Shown here: positions 11,286 to 22,712 of the stretch, in pieces
Position numbering within the stretch: position 1 is the stretch's first letter
How the letters are laid out: each line of letters opens with the position of its first letter
NCBI GenBank assembly: GCA_003586115.2
Contig: QVOM02000001.1
Span: 16,133,291 to 16,197,290 of the forward strand
Direction: 5' to 3'
From: Salvator merianae
Lineage: Eukaryota > Chordata > Lepidosauria > Squamata > Teiidae
Length of the DNA: 64,000 nt
Notes under the pieces: model-generated
Databases searched by the model: none
What the model was told of the DNA's origin: nothing
What the model saw: the letters and a program-made list of their open reading frames with translations, nothing else
Made by a program: the position numbers and the translations under genes

Positions 11286-11881
11286 GGCCTTTTCGCACTG
11301 AGCTCGGTAGACTGTTCCCAGTAGTCGGCTTCGAACCGGAGAGGTTGGGGAACGCTCGGTGTCATTTGCACTCCCGGCCAGCGGAACGGACCCATAGCCG
11401 ACCAGCAGAGGGAACAGTGCGAATGGTAGCCGCTAGTTCCGTACCCGCTTCACACCCGCTTCGCACCTTCGCACCCACTTCGTACCCAGAGGGCTGGTTA
11501 CGAAGCCGGCTTCGTACCGGCAGCTCGGTTACTCAGCCGAAAGGGCTATCCCGGGTACAAAGTTTCGTACCGGGTTATGAAGCAGCGGAGCGGGGTACGA
11601 AAACTTCGCACCCCAGATGCGAAGCAGCGGAGCGCGCATGCGTAACCGCGCCTGCCACGCCCGACGCCGAGGCAAACAGTGCGAAAGCACCATGCCCGAT
11701 CTTCACTCCATCGCGCAGGTCGGGATGAAGACATCTTTTTTGTTGTCTTGCCTTATCTGGCTTCGGGTTCGAATCGGGTCCGGAGTGGTTCGGATCGGGT
11801 GAGGCGCGCGCCCGCGGCAGTGCGAAAGCTCCGTTCCAGCGAGTGGACTGGAACGGTCTACTGCTACAGTGCGAAAAGGCC
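11286..11881 (+). mobile_element. GC- and CpG-rich non-autonomous DNA transposon, copy 2
   Basis: GGCCTTTTCGCACTG at the left and CAGTGCGAAAAGGCC at the right form terminal inverted repeats, apart from a one-base slip just inside. The 596-bp body is strikingly CpG-rich inside AT-rich surroundings and matches 1601-2135 in reverse orientation and parts of 22760-23279. The flanks are caatg and cactg, a 4-of-5 match to a 5-bp target duplication. The retained CpGs suggest a young or unmethylated copy. Open frames inside show no transposase motif. Confidence 0.9.
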
Positions 11882-12356
11882 CACTGTTACATGCTACAGG
11901 CTGTTGGAATGTTACACTAAAATATCTGAGAGAGTGGAAACATTGTAAAATGGTGCCAAGGAAATGAGAATGCTAGTGGCAGGCAGAGCTCTCTAGTTTC
12001 TTGATAAGGCTGTCGTGTTCAGAAGGTTACCCCTCTTTTTGCTCTAGCATTTTGTATCCCAGGCTACAGCAGGGTGCCCTGGCCCAGGATATGCAACTTG
12101 TCCCGTGCTGGGATGGTTTGTCCTATTCCAGCCCTGACTACCACCTCTGAAAGCTGAGACAGCTTTGAAGCCAGTGCTGGAGACTTTGAAGACCAGGAAC
12201 AAATGTTATTGGCTGTTGGAGTTCTTGGGGGCCCTGTTTCTGTGTCTCTCCCTGTTGCACCACTAAAATTGTGCATGTACTGATTTGAGCAGGATCCCTA
12301 GCACACCAGTAAACCCCGTCAGTGAAATCTACTGGTACAGCAGAATAGGGCACCCT

Positions 12357-12534
12357 GGCCCTTTCTGCACTTGGCCTTATTGTGGATTATATCCCAAAAT
12401 AGGGACCTGCTATGCACATGCTAATGCAAACTATGAAAGGTCTTGCTCAGGGTCTACCACAGTCTGCACTAGCATGCAGATGGCAGGTCCCTATTCTGAG
12501 ATATAATATGGAATAAGTCTAAGTGCAGAAAGGG
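12357..12534. mobile_element. short MITE, GGCCCTTTCTGCACTTGG family, copy 2
   Basis: This is the same family as 5379-5545, with left end GGCCCTTTCTGCACTTGG and right end AAGTGCAGAAAGGG, where the last two Cs appear to be lost. It is flanked by accct on both sides (12352-12356 and 12535-12539), a perfect 5-bp target duplication. Confidence 0.87.
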
Positions 12535-14984
12535 ACCCTGTTCTGCTGCATGATCTGTCCTGTGTGGATGAAGTACACTAAGAGGGAGTGTACTTCTCCA
12601 CCTTAGCATGTGGAGAAGAGACCTCTGGACTCTTTCAGAGCACAGCATAATGTGCCATACAGAAAAGGCCTTAGACTCTAGAGTAGAAGGCCTTGTTCAG
12701 CATAATGAACACCAAGCATCCAAGTGCTTCACTGTTGTCTTGCCACATTTAGAAGAAAGTGAATAATCTAAGGTGGTGCTATAGTAGTTAAAAAGAAAAG
12801 AGGCATTAAAATGGTTTCACACCTCTTCCATGAAAATGTCCCCGTATCATTGAAAATGGTAGTAAACTATGCTTTGAAAGAAAACAGAGGTTAGAGTTGT
12901 CAGTGCATTGTACCAGGGAAATCTCACATATTCAGATCATGGTAGGATCTTCACAGTACTTCTGGAACATGTCAGCAGTGTATAGTGCCAGCTCCGTTCT
13001 GGACACCAAAAGAGGCTGAATTTAGACCAGGCCAGGAGAACTTTCAAAATAGACAGCTGTCCAGCTGGCTCCTGAGCCAGAGAAAGCACCTTGGCCCATT
13101 CTAACCCAGGAACAGTTCCTGCAGTGCACACTACAGCATGAGAGTGGAACCTTTTGATGCCAGAGACCCTGCTATTGGCACAAGAAGTTGTCTGATGTGC
13201 CCTGATGTCAGTCTCCTATTTTTGGCTCTCTAAATGCCTATTTGCACTACCTGTTAGTACAGGATGTCAGTCAGAGGACTGCCATTCTGTGCCAACCCAT
13301 AACTCCTAGAATCTATCACATTGGTTCCTTCTTTGATACTCAATATGGAAGAGTGGAAGAACAGGAATGATACCATGTCCAACACAGGTTGAGTCACATA
13401 GCATCACAGAGAGAGTGACCAAAGTGATCTGACAGCTAGAAAGCCAGGTGTACTGAGGACAGTGTGAAGACTGGCCTCTTTCTGGTCCTGTGATGGAATG
13501 GCACTGACCCAGAAAGGCCAAGTGACAGCACAGTGCTGTCCTGCTGTGGCTGATCATGGCCAAAGGTGGACTCCTGAAGGCAGAGCCAACAGGTAGGGAA
13601 AAAAACATACTTTCTTCAACCAAACCACACAAAACTGTCATGGTGTAGCACCACCTATAGGTCACCTTAGATGGTGGTGGCACTTGAAGGAATCCCAGGT
13701 GGTGCACCTGAAAAACGAACCCCAGGAAAAGGGCAAGCAAGCATGAAATAGACCAGCCATCATTACAAGCAATGGTCTGAGGCTGAATGTGCTTTGAAGT
13801 ATAACTATATGGTTATGTTTCTATATACATCAACTCTCCGTGACATGTTCTGGGTAACATATATAAGGTGAAAAAAGTCAAGACTTTTTTTAAAAAGTAA
13901 TCCCAACAGCAAACACTAAATCCCTTATACCAATCTAAACAACATTGAAGGATTTTTATTTTTTTTTAATTACTTTTGACATTAGGACAAATTTTATTTT
14001 TCTCACACTGCACTGTTTCAGAATGCCCTGTTAACTCCATTTGTTATGGTCTGAGGATTGGAAGCAAGGCATATAGGCATCAACAACATCTTTAGTAAGA
14101 TTGCTATGATCTTTTGAGTGAATCTCTTTAGAAAAGTCCCCAGTGGGTGGCTCAACAGAAGAGCATGAAGCAGAAAATATTGCTGTCACCACAGCAAAGA
14201 TATAGCAAGTACTGTCTCGCTAGAAAGTTCCCATACATTCCTGTGTGTAGTTTTCCAATACACATGGTAACTCTGAAGCACCTCTTTTGTGAGGAGTCAG
14301 TTCTGTATTTTAAAGAGGCTTCAAAAGAGCCACTTTATACAACTCTGTGAAGCATTTTGAGTCCTCACCAGCATCCTCACAGTGAAGACCTGAGCCATGG
14401 TATGGAGAAGCCCATACCAGGGGTGTTGAGGACTACAGCTGTGAGACAATTCCTTGGAGTTCTGTAGGAATGCTTCAGCAGAATCCCCCAAATGCAGCCT
14501 GAATTGCTGTTGGGGACCAGATGTGTTGTCAGTAGGGATGTCCTGAACTGGTTCAGTTAATTCAGAGTGAACAAGAGGTGTTTGATCGAGATGAACAGGC
14601 CTGATGTTCACATGACGTATTCACATTCCAACTGAACACATGGCATGTTCAACAAGCTGTTTGCAAGGCTTGTGCCTTTAAAAAAGGCATATTATTATCT
14701 ATTCTGCTCTCATCAATTTGTTGATAGATCTTCACCTAATAGTATTGTCTTTTGTAATTGGGTGATTCAAGTTCCAAACATTACGTAAAAGCTGCTGGCT
14801 ACTTTGGTTTGTTTATATTTTGGTGTCAGGGAAACTGGTACACCGCTGGCTGCTTTAGGAACCAGGAGGAGTGGGGAACTCAAGGGTGGGAATGAGAGTA
14901 TATAAAACAACAAAGTCCTTTATTTCAGTTCACCTCACATTAAAAGAAGGTGGTAGTAGGCTGGGTTCTCTGCTTTAGTTTAAG
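12535..14984. other. unassigned; remnants of DNA transposons likely
   Basis: A right-end-like string ACAGAAAAGGCC lies at about 12661-12672. A GGAACAGTTCC palindrome is near 13107. A TAGGGATGTCCTGAAC string near 14534 resembles the left end of the MITE at 38497. None could be delimited. The open frame on the minus strand at 13306-13740 has no recognisable domain. Confidence 0.4.
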
Positions 14985-15357
14985 GGCCTTCTCACTTTTT
15001 CCACATTAGAACAGGGTAACTATCCTAACATAGAAGGAACCTCACAGCGCTGCCACTGTCATGCTGCAGGGTACTTGACTAGAATACCAGCAGGATACCA
15101 GCATTTGCATATCCTGCTCCTGATCTTTGCCATCACAGTGGCCAGGAAGTGTCTGGCTGCTGCCAAGGCAACTGGCAGCACTGCAGATCACACAGGCATG
15201 CGCAGGTGCAATCACACAATCATGCAGGCAGAGCCGTAATGCGCTGCCCTAAAGTAGCCCTAAAGTCTGCTCTCAGTTGCGTGGACCTCCGTATGGTGTG
15301 GATGTACTTGCCTAGTGAGTCTGCAGACACTCACTAGCCAAGAGGTGCAAAAAGGCT
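14985..15357 (-). mobile_element. non-autonomous DNA transposon, GGCCTTTTTGCACTT family
   Basis: The right end, read in reverse, is (G)AGCCTTTTTGCACC followed by CTAGTGAGTGTCTGCAGAC. This matches the left end of 34729-35244. The left end GGCCTTCTCACTTTTTCC followed by ACATTAGAACAGGG matches the reversed right end of that same element. The copy is therefore inverted relative to 34729. No convincing target duplication is present. Confidence 0.7.
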
Positions 15358-18199
15358 CCATGACTTTCTCTGTGACTTGACTTTGGTGCGTGCCAGCTGT
15401 TTTCTCTAATTGCTCTCACTCTCTGTCTATTTTCTCTCTCCCCCTTAACTACCTTTTTTAATTTAGGGATTTTGTTGCGGGGGGAGGTGTTAGTTTAGTG
15501 GTAGGTGGAAGTGATTCTCTAGCCTACCCTATTTTTTTTCTCTGTCTTGCTTCTGCTATCTGCTTTCTTTGCTGCTGCAATTTATTCGGTTTAGGATAAG
15601 GGTGGAGGATAGGGTAGCAGTGAGATAGCTGTGCAATTTATTTGAGGTTTTTTTGCTGAGGGGGGAGTGTGGGGAGACTGCTGGTCTGGAAAGGGACCTT
15701 TGCTGTGGCGTTTTAAAGTTCTCTATGTGCCAGGAAGTCCGTTAGCAGTGAGTCTGATTTACTTTTGAGTGTGTTTGTGCCCATTTACCTCATGCAGTTG
15801 GGCTTCCACTCCCATTCTGAACTTGCAAACTCCTTTCTCACTGGTGTATTCCAACCACAGCATAAAAGTATATTCAAAAACATGTAAAATGAGAGCTGTG
15901 GAGCACTTTAACGAAATCGTATTTGATTAATTATATGCATTTCAGTCAAATAATTTATTAATCAGCATGCATTTTCATGTTTAGAAAACAGTTACTCCAA
16001 AGTGGAGGGGGACAGAATTATAATGTGTATATAGGTGTTGCATCTGTCTCCAACAAGTTGCAGCCCCCATTTTCTTGTGCACAGGAAATATGTGTCTTTT
16101 AGATGGGGTTTTCCAGATACAGTTTTTGTAAGTGCTTTTAAATATATCATCATCATGTGCACATCACTTAACCTAGGTCAACTTTTTAATGAATCAGAAC
16201 ATTCTGTAACTACATTTAGCAGTTATGTAAACATTTCAGATTTCATGATATTTCAACATGCATCTATTTATAGTTCCAGCAATCACAATGTCCCACCCAC
16301 CCCTGGTGTCTCATAAATTATTGGCTAAGCCTCTATGATGTCACAGAATGTTTATGTAGGGTAAGGGCCAATAGCACTTATGGAACCTCCCAGCTTGATA
16401 TGAAATATCTAGTGACATGGCTTTTCTTTCAAATATATTTGCAATAATTTATTTTGAGTCCATAGTTTTTTCCATACAGATCTAAGAGTTGGTATATCTA
16501 GAACTAAAGGATAACCCATGGCACTTCCACCAACTGAATAAAATAAGCTGCATAGCATTCTCCCATTCTTTCATTGCCTGATTGTTTCCTATTTCCTTTG
16601 TTCGCAGAGATTTTTATGAATATAGTGCTGCAGGAGCAGCTAGTGAAGCATTTCAAAATATAATTAGAAATCTAAATATGACACTATTGCTACAGTTGGA
16701 GACCTCACTCCATAAAACACGTCATCATGCCTATTGTGTCTGTGTATGTACGTACACCCACCCACACCTGCTCTCACACATGCATAGCAGCTTATGCAAA
16801 AGCATGATTGCTTAAAGATTACCCATATGTTTTCAATTACCTTCTATTAATGTATTTACTCTTTGTATCTTTCATAAAAATAAGAGGTTGCTTTATTTAT
16901 TTGTTTGTTTCTTGGCTGCTGCTGCTGCTGCTACCGCCACTGCTGCTACTTCAGCAGGGATGGCTTGAGTTTAGCAAATGGCACATATTTCAATATTAAA
17001 GCTGCTTGTGATGATCACAAGCATGAAGGATGCCTCAAATAAACTCGTGCTCCACACACAGCCATTCCTGTCTGCAACCGGGCAGTATATCTCCTGTATT
17101 TAATTAAGTGGGTGTTCTCTCTCAGTGTGCATCATATATTACTGGCGGTCATCTCATAGCTCACCAAAGCCCAGTCATTTCTGAGAGAGACTAAATCCAA
17201 CTAATAAGCCAGAGTGAAGCAGAAAAAAAATATCCTCTCCTTTTGAAGAGGTCTGTCGCTGTAACGCCAACTGCCCCACTTTCTGACATGGACAGAAGCC
17301 TTGATCCAGTTCACCATAAGTAACCTCAGGACCCACAAGCAGTAGGAGCCCCATAAGGTCTTGGTTTCACCTTCCTCCAGTACCTCTGTTGGGGAAGAAG
17401 TTATTCTTCATCATGCTGGCCACACGTTTACCCTTCCTTTCCCATTCTGCTTGGTCAAGCAAGTGGCAGAAGAAAGCTGGACAGAGAAACAGAAAGTGCC
17501 CACGAACCTCCCCTTCCCTTCCACATTTATTTCTTTTACCCTTATTTTCAGGCTGCAGAGGGAGAGTGGGGAAAGGGCTGTGTCCCCTCTAGATCGATAG
17601 ACCAACTGAGAAGGAGATTCTACAACTCCTTAGCTGCACTAAAGAATGGTCTACTGCACAACCATGCCTCTTAATAGACCAATTTGTCAGTACCAGGTGA
17701 GGCATTAGAGTGAGCTACAGGGCAAAAATGGTGCTGTAGCCAGTTCCAAGTGTAGACCACTTGTAAGCAGTCCACACAGTGCTCTAAACACACAGGTCAC
17801 AGTCTGGTATACCATGCCTGGAGCCATTTCACTGGTCACCAGAAGTGAAGCTGGAAGTACGCCACTTCTGGGTGCCCAGCCAAATCAGCCACAACTGGCA
17901 ACTTTGGATGCTGGGAACTTTCATTCCTGACCTCTGAAGTTGGACTGGCTTAGGCTGCCCTCAATGTGGACAGTCCTTGGTGTGCGTTAGCAGCAGCCTG
18001 GCATCATTTCACTGGGCTCCTTGAAGTAGTCCCAGAAGTATACTGCTTCTGGGCACCTGGCTAAAACAGCCCTAGCTAGCATCTTTTGTTCCCAGCCTCC
18101 AAAGTTGGACCAGGATGAGTCATTTGTAATGTATCCCTTCCAATTTCGGGCTGGATTGCTCGACCTAGTCCAAGACTGGCCCAGCATGATGTGGGATAC
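15358..18199. other. largely unique AT-rich DNA with a short CTG run
   Basis: Nothing gene-like is visible. A (CTG)n run lies at 16915-16950. Between about 17700 and 18130 the texture becomes repeat-like, with two GGAACTTTCATTCC or TTTTGTTCCC modules (17914 and 18082) followed by CCTCNRAAGTTGGACC. I could not define element ends. Confidence 0.45.
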
Positions 18200-18417
18200 C
18201 ATTTTATGTATGGATCCTGCCTCAGAGTCCCTGGATTCAACTACCCACTCATCTCTGAAAGTTCTAACAGATGGCCTGGGGCCAAACGCTGTCTCTCAGT
18301 CCAGCCTGTTGCAGCATTGTTGGGAGAATAAAATAGATGAAAGAAAAGTAATATTTACAGTCTTGAGCTCTTCAGTAGAAAGACAGGATAGAAATGTCAT
18401 AAATACATAAGATAGCA
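18200..18417 (+). mobile_element. tRNA-derived SINE fragment
   Basis: The string CTGGATTCAACTACCCACTC resembles the B box (GGTTCAAATCC type) and the sequence following it in squamate tRNA-derived SINEs. Next come GGCCTGGGGCCAAACGCTGT, CTCTCAGTCCAGCCTG and a degenerate 'gttgtgaggataaaat'-type segment, ending 'gaaagacaggatagaaatg'. The order matches this repeat type. The A box is too degraded to see. Similar pieces are at 24414-24570 and 40150-40240. Confidence 0.6.
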
Positions 18418-19462
18418 TAGTATGAACAAGTGTGTTTCATACAGTATGTTTTGTTTTTAAAGGGCACTATCTAGTGGGACTATCCCCTGGCCAAACCCTG
18501 GCTATATGAGTGGAAGTTGTGCAGCTGTATTCATACAATCATGCATTCTAATAAATAATTGTTGGCTATAGTCTCTACAATACTTGTAGGCAAGTCCTGC
18601 AAACCCAGGGCCTATTTCGAAGCCTGGCAGCATTTGGACAAGGTCTGGAACCTACTTCTGGGACCATTTCTAGGGGTCCTCACCCTGCCACTTCAAGAGC
18701 AAGGATCTTTTGTTCCCTGACCTTGAAGGTTGATTGACCCAAGCTACCCATTGAGTAGCCCTCTCTGTGCCGCCCACCACATTCCTGGCCCAGAATGCTT
18801 TTCCCAGTCCAGGCATGATCTCCATGATTTGTGCCTATGATGTGTGTGTGACATGCACGCTGGTGTCTTCTCCTTGAAGCTTTCCTGCTTGCAGCTGACA
18901 GTTTCCCACTCCTCCAGTTGTAAAGCTTTCCCTGTATTTTACTGCATTGTGTTTTTAGATACACCTTTTAAGCCAGGTTATTGTTTTTCCTTGTAGAAAT
19001 ACTTTTTTTTTTAAAGTAGATATTATAATGATAATAGTAGTGGAACAGTAATCATGGCCCTCACCATCCTTGCAGACACCTTATGCACTTTTCCAGGGAC
19101 CTAGACAGGGTGAAGGCCCATAATACATTATGACCCAACTCATCACAGTAGCCTGAACTAAATCACATCAATCAGCCTCTTGAACTGCTGTGAATTATAC
19201 ATCCAAAAAGAAGTGTGTGCAAATCTAAATATATGATAAAGAGCTCACATTCCCCATAATGGCTTTAGTCCTAATTCCATCCAGCAGACCAATATTACAG
19301 CAAAGTGAGAAACCTCTGTGTTTCCTTTTCAGTGTGCGAGTTATAACCTGAAGAATTATGAAGTTTAAGATCCAGGCTGAAAGGGAAAGCGATCTGGAGT
19401 TCTCTGTGTGTATTCACAGCTGGCTTCTCATTTCTTTCTTTCTTATTGAAATAAAGTTATGT
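18418..19462. other. no recognised feature
   Basis: A GATCTTTTGTTCCC module lies at 18704-18717 within repeat-like sequence (about 18600-18960). The rest is AT-rich and unassigned. Confidence 0.4.
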
Positions 19463-19484
19463 TTCTTTTCTTTCTTTCTTTCTT
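19463..19484. repeat. (TTTC)n microsatellite
   Basis: About five TTTC units follow an earlier interrupted TTTC run near 19431. Confidence 0.85.
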
Positions 19485-19519
19485 CCATCCCCCCACCCTC
19501 TGCTCAATGAGAAAATGTT

Positions 19520-19900
19520 TCCTCATTACCACAGCAGATGGCCAAAATGGAGCAGTTAGCTAATCTTTTTCTGTCAAAGTACTATGCATCCCCAGGAATA
19601 ATGTATTAGCACCTCAGAGAAACTGACTCTGGAAGCCATAAAGAAACCGCCCAAAGTTTCATCCACTTCCCAAATTTGACTTGTATTTCATATTCATTAT
19701 GGAGAGGGAGCACAAGGATGAACCGAATCACTTTTCAAGGAGCTGCTGGAAGCCAGATTCAATAAGGTGGTGCTCAAACAACCTTGAAGAAAATAAAATA
19801 TTATTCACGTACAGAAGTCCTGAAATCGTGCTGGCATTAGGATGCCTGTGCTTTCATAAATGACTTTTCTTTCTCCTCAGCTGGCCACTATTGCAAAAGG
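19520..19900. other. candidate conserved noncoding element
   Basis: There is no repeat texture and no plausible coding frame. Scattered CpGs are retained in AT-rich context (near 19648, 19723, 19810 and 19828). This is inferred from composition only. Confidence 0.25.
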
Positions 19901-20538
19901 CAGAGTCATCTGAAAGTAGCAAAGCATGTGTTTTGCATCAACACCATCTCTGCTCAAACTGGGCTCCTCCTCCAAATAGTCTCCCCTAAGCTAATTCCTT
20001 CTTCTTAAGCCAAAATTCTAGTTAGTTTTGCCCATTTCATTCTCCTGCTCCAGGTCTCTATTACTGACTGCTGCTTACAGGAAAGATGCAGAGCAACATT
20101 CCGGACCGTCAGACAGAACATTATGGAAAAAAGAAAAAGAATAGGACATCTTCACAAGAAGCATTATGTGTTGTCCTATTCACAGGATAATGGGCAGAAA
20201 GCATTGCAATCTGGCAAATGATCAGGTCTCATATTTGACTGAAGCCGAGGTCAGTACATGCCAATAGGATTTTTTCTTTCTTTCTTAAATATTACCCTGT
20301 CAGGCTGTAAGAAAGGGAATGAAGTCTGCTTGTGCCGTACTTCTGTCTGACACAATCAAACCATGTGGAAAGATTAAGGACTGTTGGGTGTTGCATGCAA
20401 CAAGTTCAGCCTCTCTACAGCACCGAGAGCCAGGTAATACACAGCTAAGGCCCACAGAAACTAAACCAGGAACTCACCTGCACAGTCATCCATGTGATGT
20501 CTACTATTACTCCAATTTTGTGTGAGGAATCCACAGTT

Positions 20539-20555
20539 CCATTGTATTTAACAGA
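20539..20555 (+). repeat. L1 target site duplication, left copy
   Basis: CCATTGTATTTAACAGA, identical to 21270-21286. It brackets the L1 insertion. Confidence 0.93.
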
Positions 20556-21269
20556 CTAGAAGAAGAGGATATTCATAGGGAGAGTATAAGCATTAAAAGA
20601 ACAAACTAAAATAGGGTAAAGGAAAGGAGGATGAAGATTTTCATAAGTGGTACAGAACTGCCTGTCAAATAGCCCATATATTTAGAAGAACTAATTTGAA
20701 TTGTTGGCATGGATGTCTAATGAAGAGAACACATATACATCAGTTTTGGAATTGTGGGGAGGTACAGAGATTTTGGGAAAGGATTCAAGAGGAAGTATGA
20801 AAAATTATTCAAATGGGATCAACACCAATAGTTTTGACTAAGGAGATCCACTTAATGCATAGTTATAGAGATTTAAAGTTGAATAAGGTGAAAGAGTTTT
20901 GTCTTGAACAATTAATACTGGCAGCACTGTCAGTAATAGTGTATGGCTCGAAGAAGAGTACTAAATGGACACTGAAAAAATGGAGGTATTATTTACTAGG
21001 TGCAGTGAGGTTTCAAATATTAAGTAATGATAGATTAAGGTTAGAAGGGCAAACAGTAGATGGAGATTTGAGAGGAAAATGAAGGGGAAAGTGGAATATT
21101 TGGTGAAGGAAGTGGGGAGTGACCAGGAAAGAAATTAGGTATTCGTAACATTCCATATGTGTTAGATTAGGCCAGGGGGTGGGTTCATCAAGGGAGTTGG
21201 GGGATTTTCAATGTATTATTTTAATATGTTTTGATTTTGTATAATAAATAAATAATAATAATTTAAAAA
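20556..21269 (+). mobile_element. 5'-truncated L1 LINE with perfect 17-bp target duplication
   Basis: The element carries the extreme C-terminus of an L1-type ORF2. Reading from about 20633, the protein has a cysteine-histidine pattern C-x3-C-x8-H-x4-C (CWHGC...HQFWNC) followed by FWERI and a WTLKKWRYYLL segment, as in L1 ORF2 tails. One in-frame stop interrupts it near 20798. The frame closes at about 21082 and is followed by an AT-rich 3' UTR ending in AATAAATAAATAATAATAA. Identical 17-mers CCATTGTATTTAACAGA sit at 20539-20555 and 21270-21286. The 714-bp insertion is a dead, relatively recent 5'-truncated copy. Confidence 0.93.
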
Positions 21270-21286
21270 CCATTGTATTTAACAGA
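21270..21286 (+). repeat. L1 target site duplication, right copy
   Basis: CCATTGTATTTAACAGA, identical to 20539-20555. It immediately follows the A-rich L1 3' end. Confidence 0.93.
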
Positions 21287-22712
21287 GGTTTGGCACGAGC
21301 CTAGAAGGAAACTGCATGATAGAATATTTCCCTATCCCTAGAAAATTCTAGTTTCAAGCCGTTTCAGACAAGATTTGCACCTAAATATAATGTGGCTGAA
21401 CTTACAAAGTGATGGTGTGATGTTTACATGTCTGTCATCATCCTGGCTGTGCAAACACCACAGCCAGGGAACTTTTGTTCCTCAGCTGTGATGTTTCTGG
21501 CTGGGAGGTTTTCAGAAACATTCGAAATGGCCATGGAAGTCATGGACTTCCAATGTTCCCTGAAACAGGGCTCTGCCATTAAAACCCTCTAGCAATGCTT
21601 ATGGTAGGATGCTTGCTCAAAGAGTGTGGTCTCATGCAGACCCAACTTTCCTCAAGCACACCCATAATGCTGCAGGGTTGCAGGGAAATATGGAATCTGC
21701 ACTCTCAAGGCACTAACATGGCACAACAAAAATGCTCGCATTGTCTGCGTATTTTAGCAAGTGCAAACACTGAGACCAGGGAACAAAAGTTCCTTGGCAT
21801 TAAAGTTTTCATCTGAGATCATGAAGTCAGGTACTTGAAAATGACCTCAGAAATCAGCCATCTCTGGAGTTTCAGCCAAAAACCCACCTTCCTGCAACCA
21901 TTGTGCTCTTTTGGCATGGCCTGATTTGGCCATGTAGTGGTCTTTTGATGTTACCTGATTCTGTCAAGCAGATCCTTCCCGTATCATTCATTGCTGACCT
22001 AACCTGTAGCTTGAGTGTTTTCTTCAGATTTTGCCAACCTGGTGCTAACATCAGCCAATGTTTGAAGGGTCCCAGTTTGACGAACATTTGTGTTTTTACC
22101 ATTGTGGTCACAAAGGCCTTTTCAACACTTATTTGCAGTTCATGACGTGAAGGGATCCCGGAGACTGCTGTCCTCGTGCTAACATGGATTACAACAGGCC
22201 CTGCCTCCCAATCATACTTTGTCCTTATTGGACAAAGCTGTAGTCCAAGCTTTCGCCTAGTCCTACCATGGACCTCTTTAAAGAGGTCCACAACAGTACC
22301 AGGGTTTGTATTCTGGGCTATGAAGGGTATCCAGCCAGTACTCCCCAATAGCCCAGAATACAATGGGCTAACGTTTTTGCAGCACTTCCTGGAGCACAAC
22401 CAGAAGTGGTGCAATGCAAAAAGGCCCTTCTTGGAAACAGCAAAGGCCAAAAGCTTTCATTTCCAGCCTTCAAAGGCTCACCACTTTCTCCAGCGGTTCA
22501 TTGGAGACAGCAGCCAGGACTGGAGTTGGAAGGGCCATCCAAATGCAGATGGCCCTGGTCTCACGCTAGCAGCAACCCATCCCAAGGTGGGACAGGTTGC
22601 TAATCCTGAGACAGGATGAGATAAAAGAGGTGAGCACAGAAAGGGCCATAGCCATCAACATATAAAAATGATGTGAATGCTTACTTATATGTTTAAAAGC
22701 AACATAGAAATA
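21287..22712. other. unassigned fold-back-like repeat DNA
   Basis: GGGAACTTTTGTTCCT at about 21468-21482 and GGGAACAAAAGTTCCTT at about 21779-21795 carry the same module in opposite orientations. This suggests a fold-back element around 21370-21840. Further right-end-like strings GCAAAAAGGCCC (near 22418) and CACAGAAAGGGCC (near 22635) mark other MITE ends that I could not pair. The 192-codon minus-strand frame at 21872-22450 shows no domain. Confidence 0.4.

Noticed and set aside
11345..11728. 127-codon open frame
   Set aside because: It is inside the second CpG-rich transposon copy, with the same explanation as at 1521.
14532..14640. Second copy of the TAGGGATGTGC MITE
   Set aside because: Only a left-end-like string (TAGGGATGTCCTGAAC) is present and no right end could be found.
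21872..22450. 192-codon minus-strand open frame
   Set aside because: No recognisable motif. The region carries MITE end-like strings and plus-strand frames overlap it.
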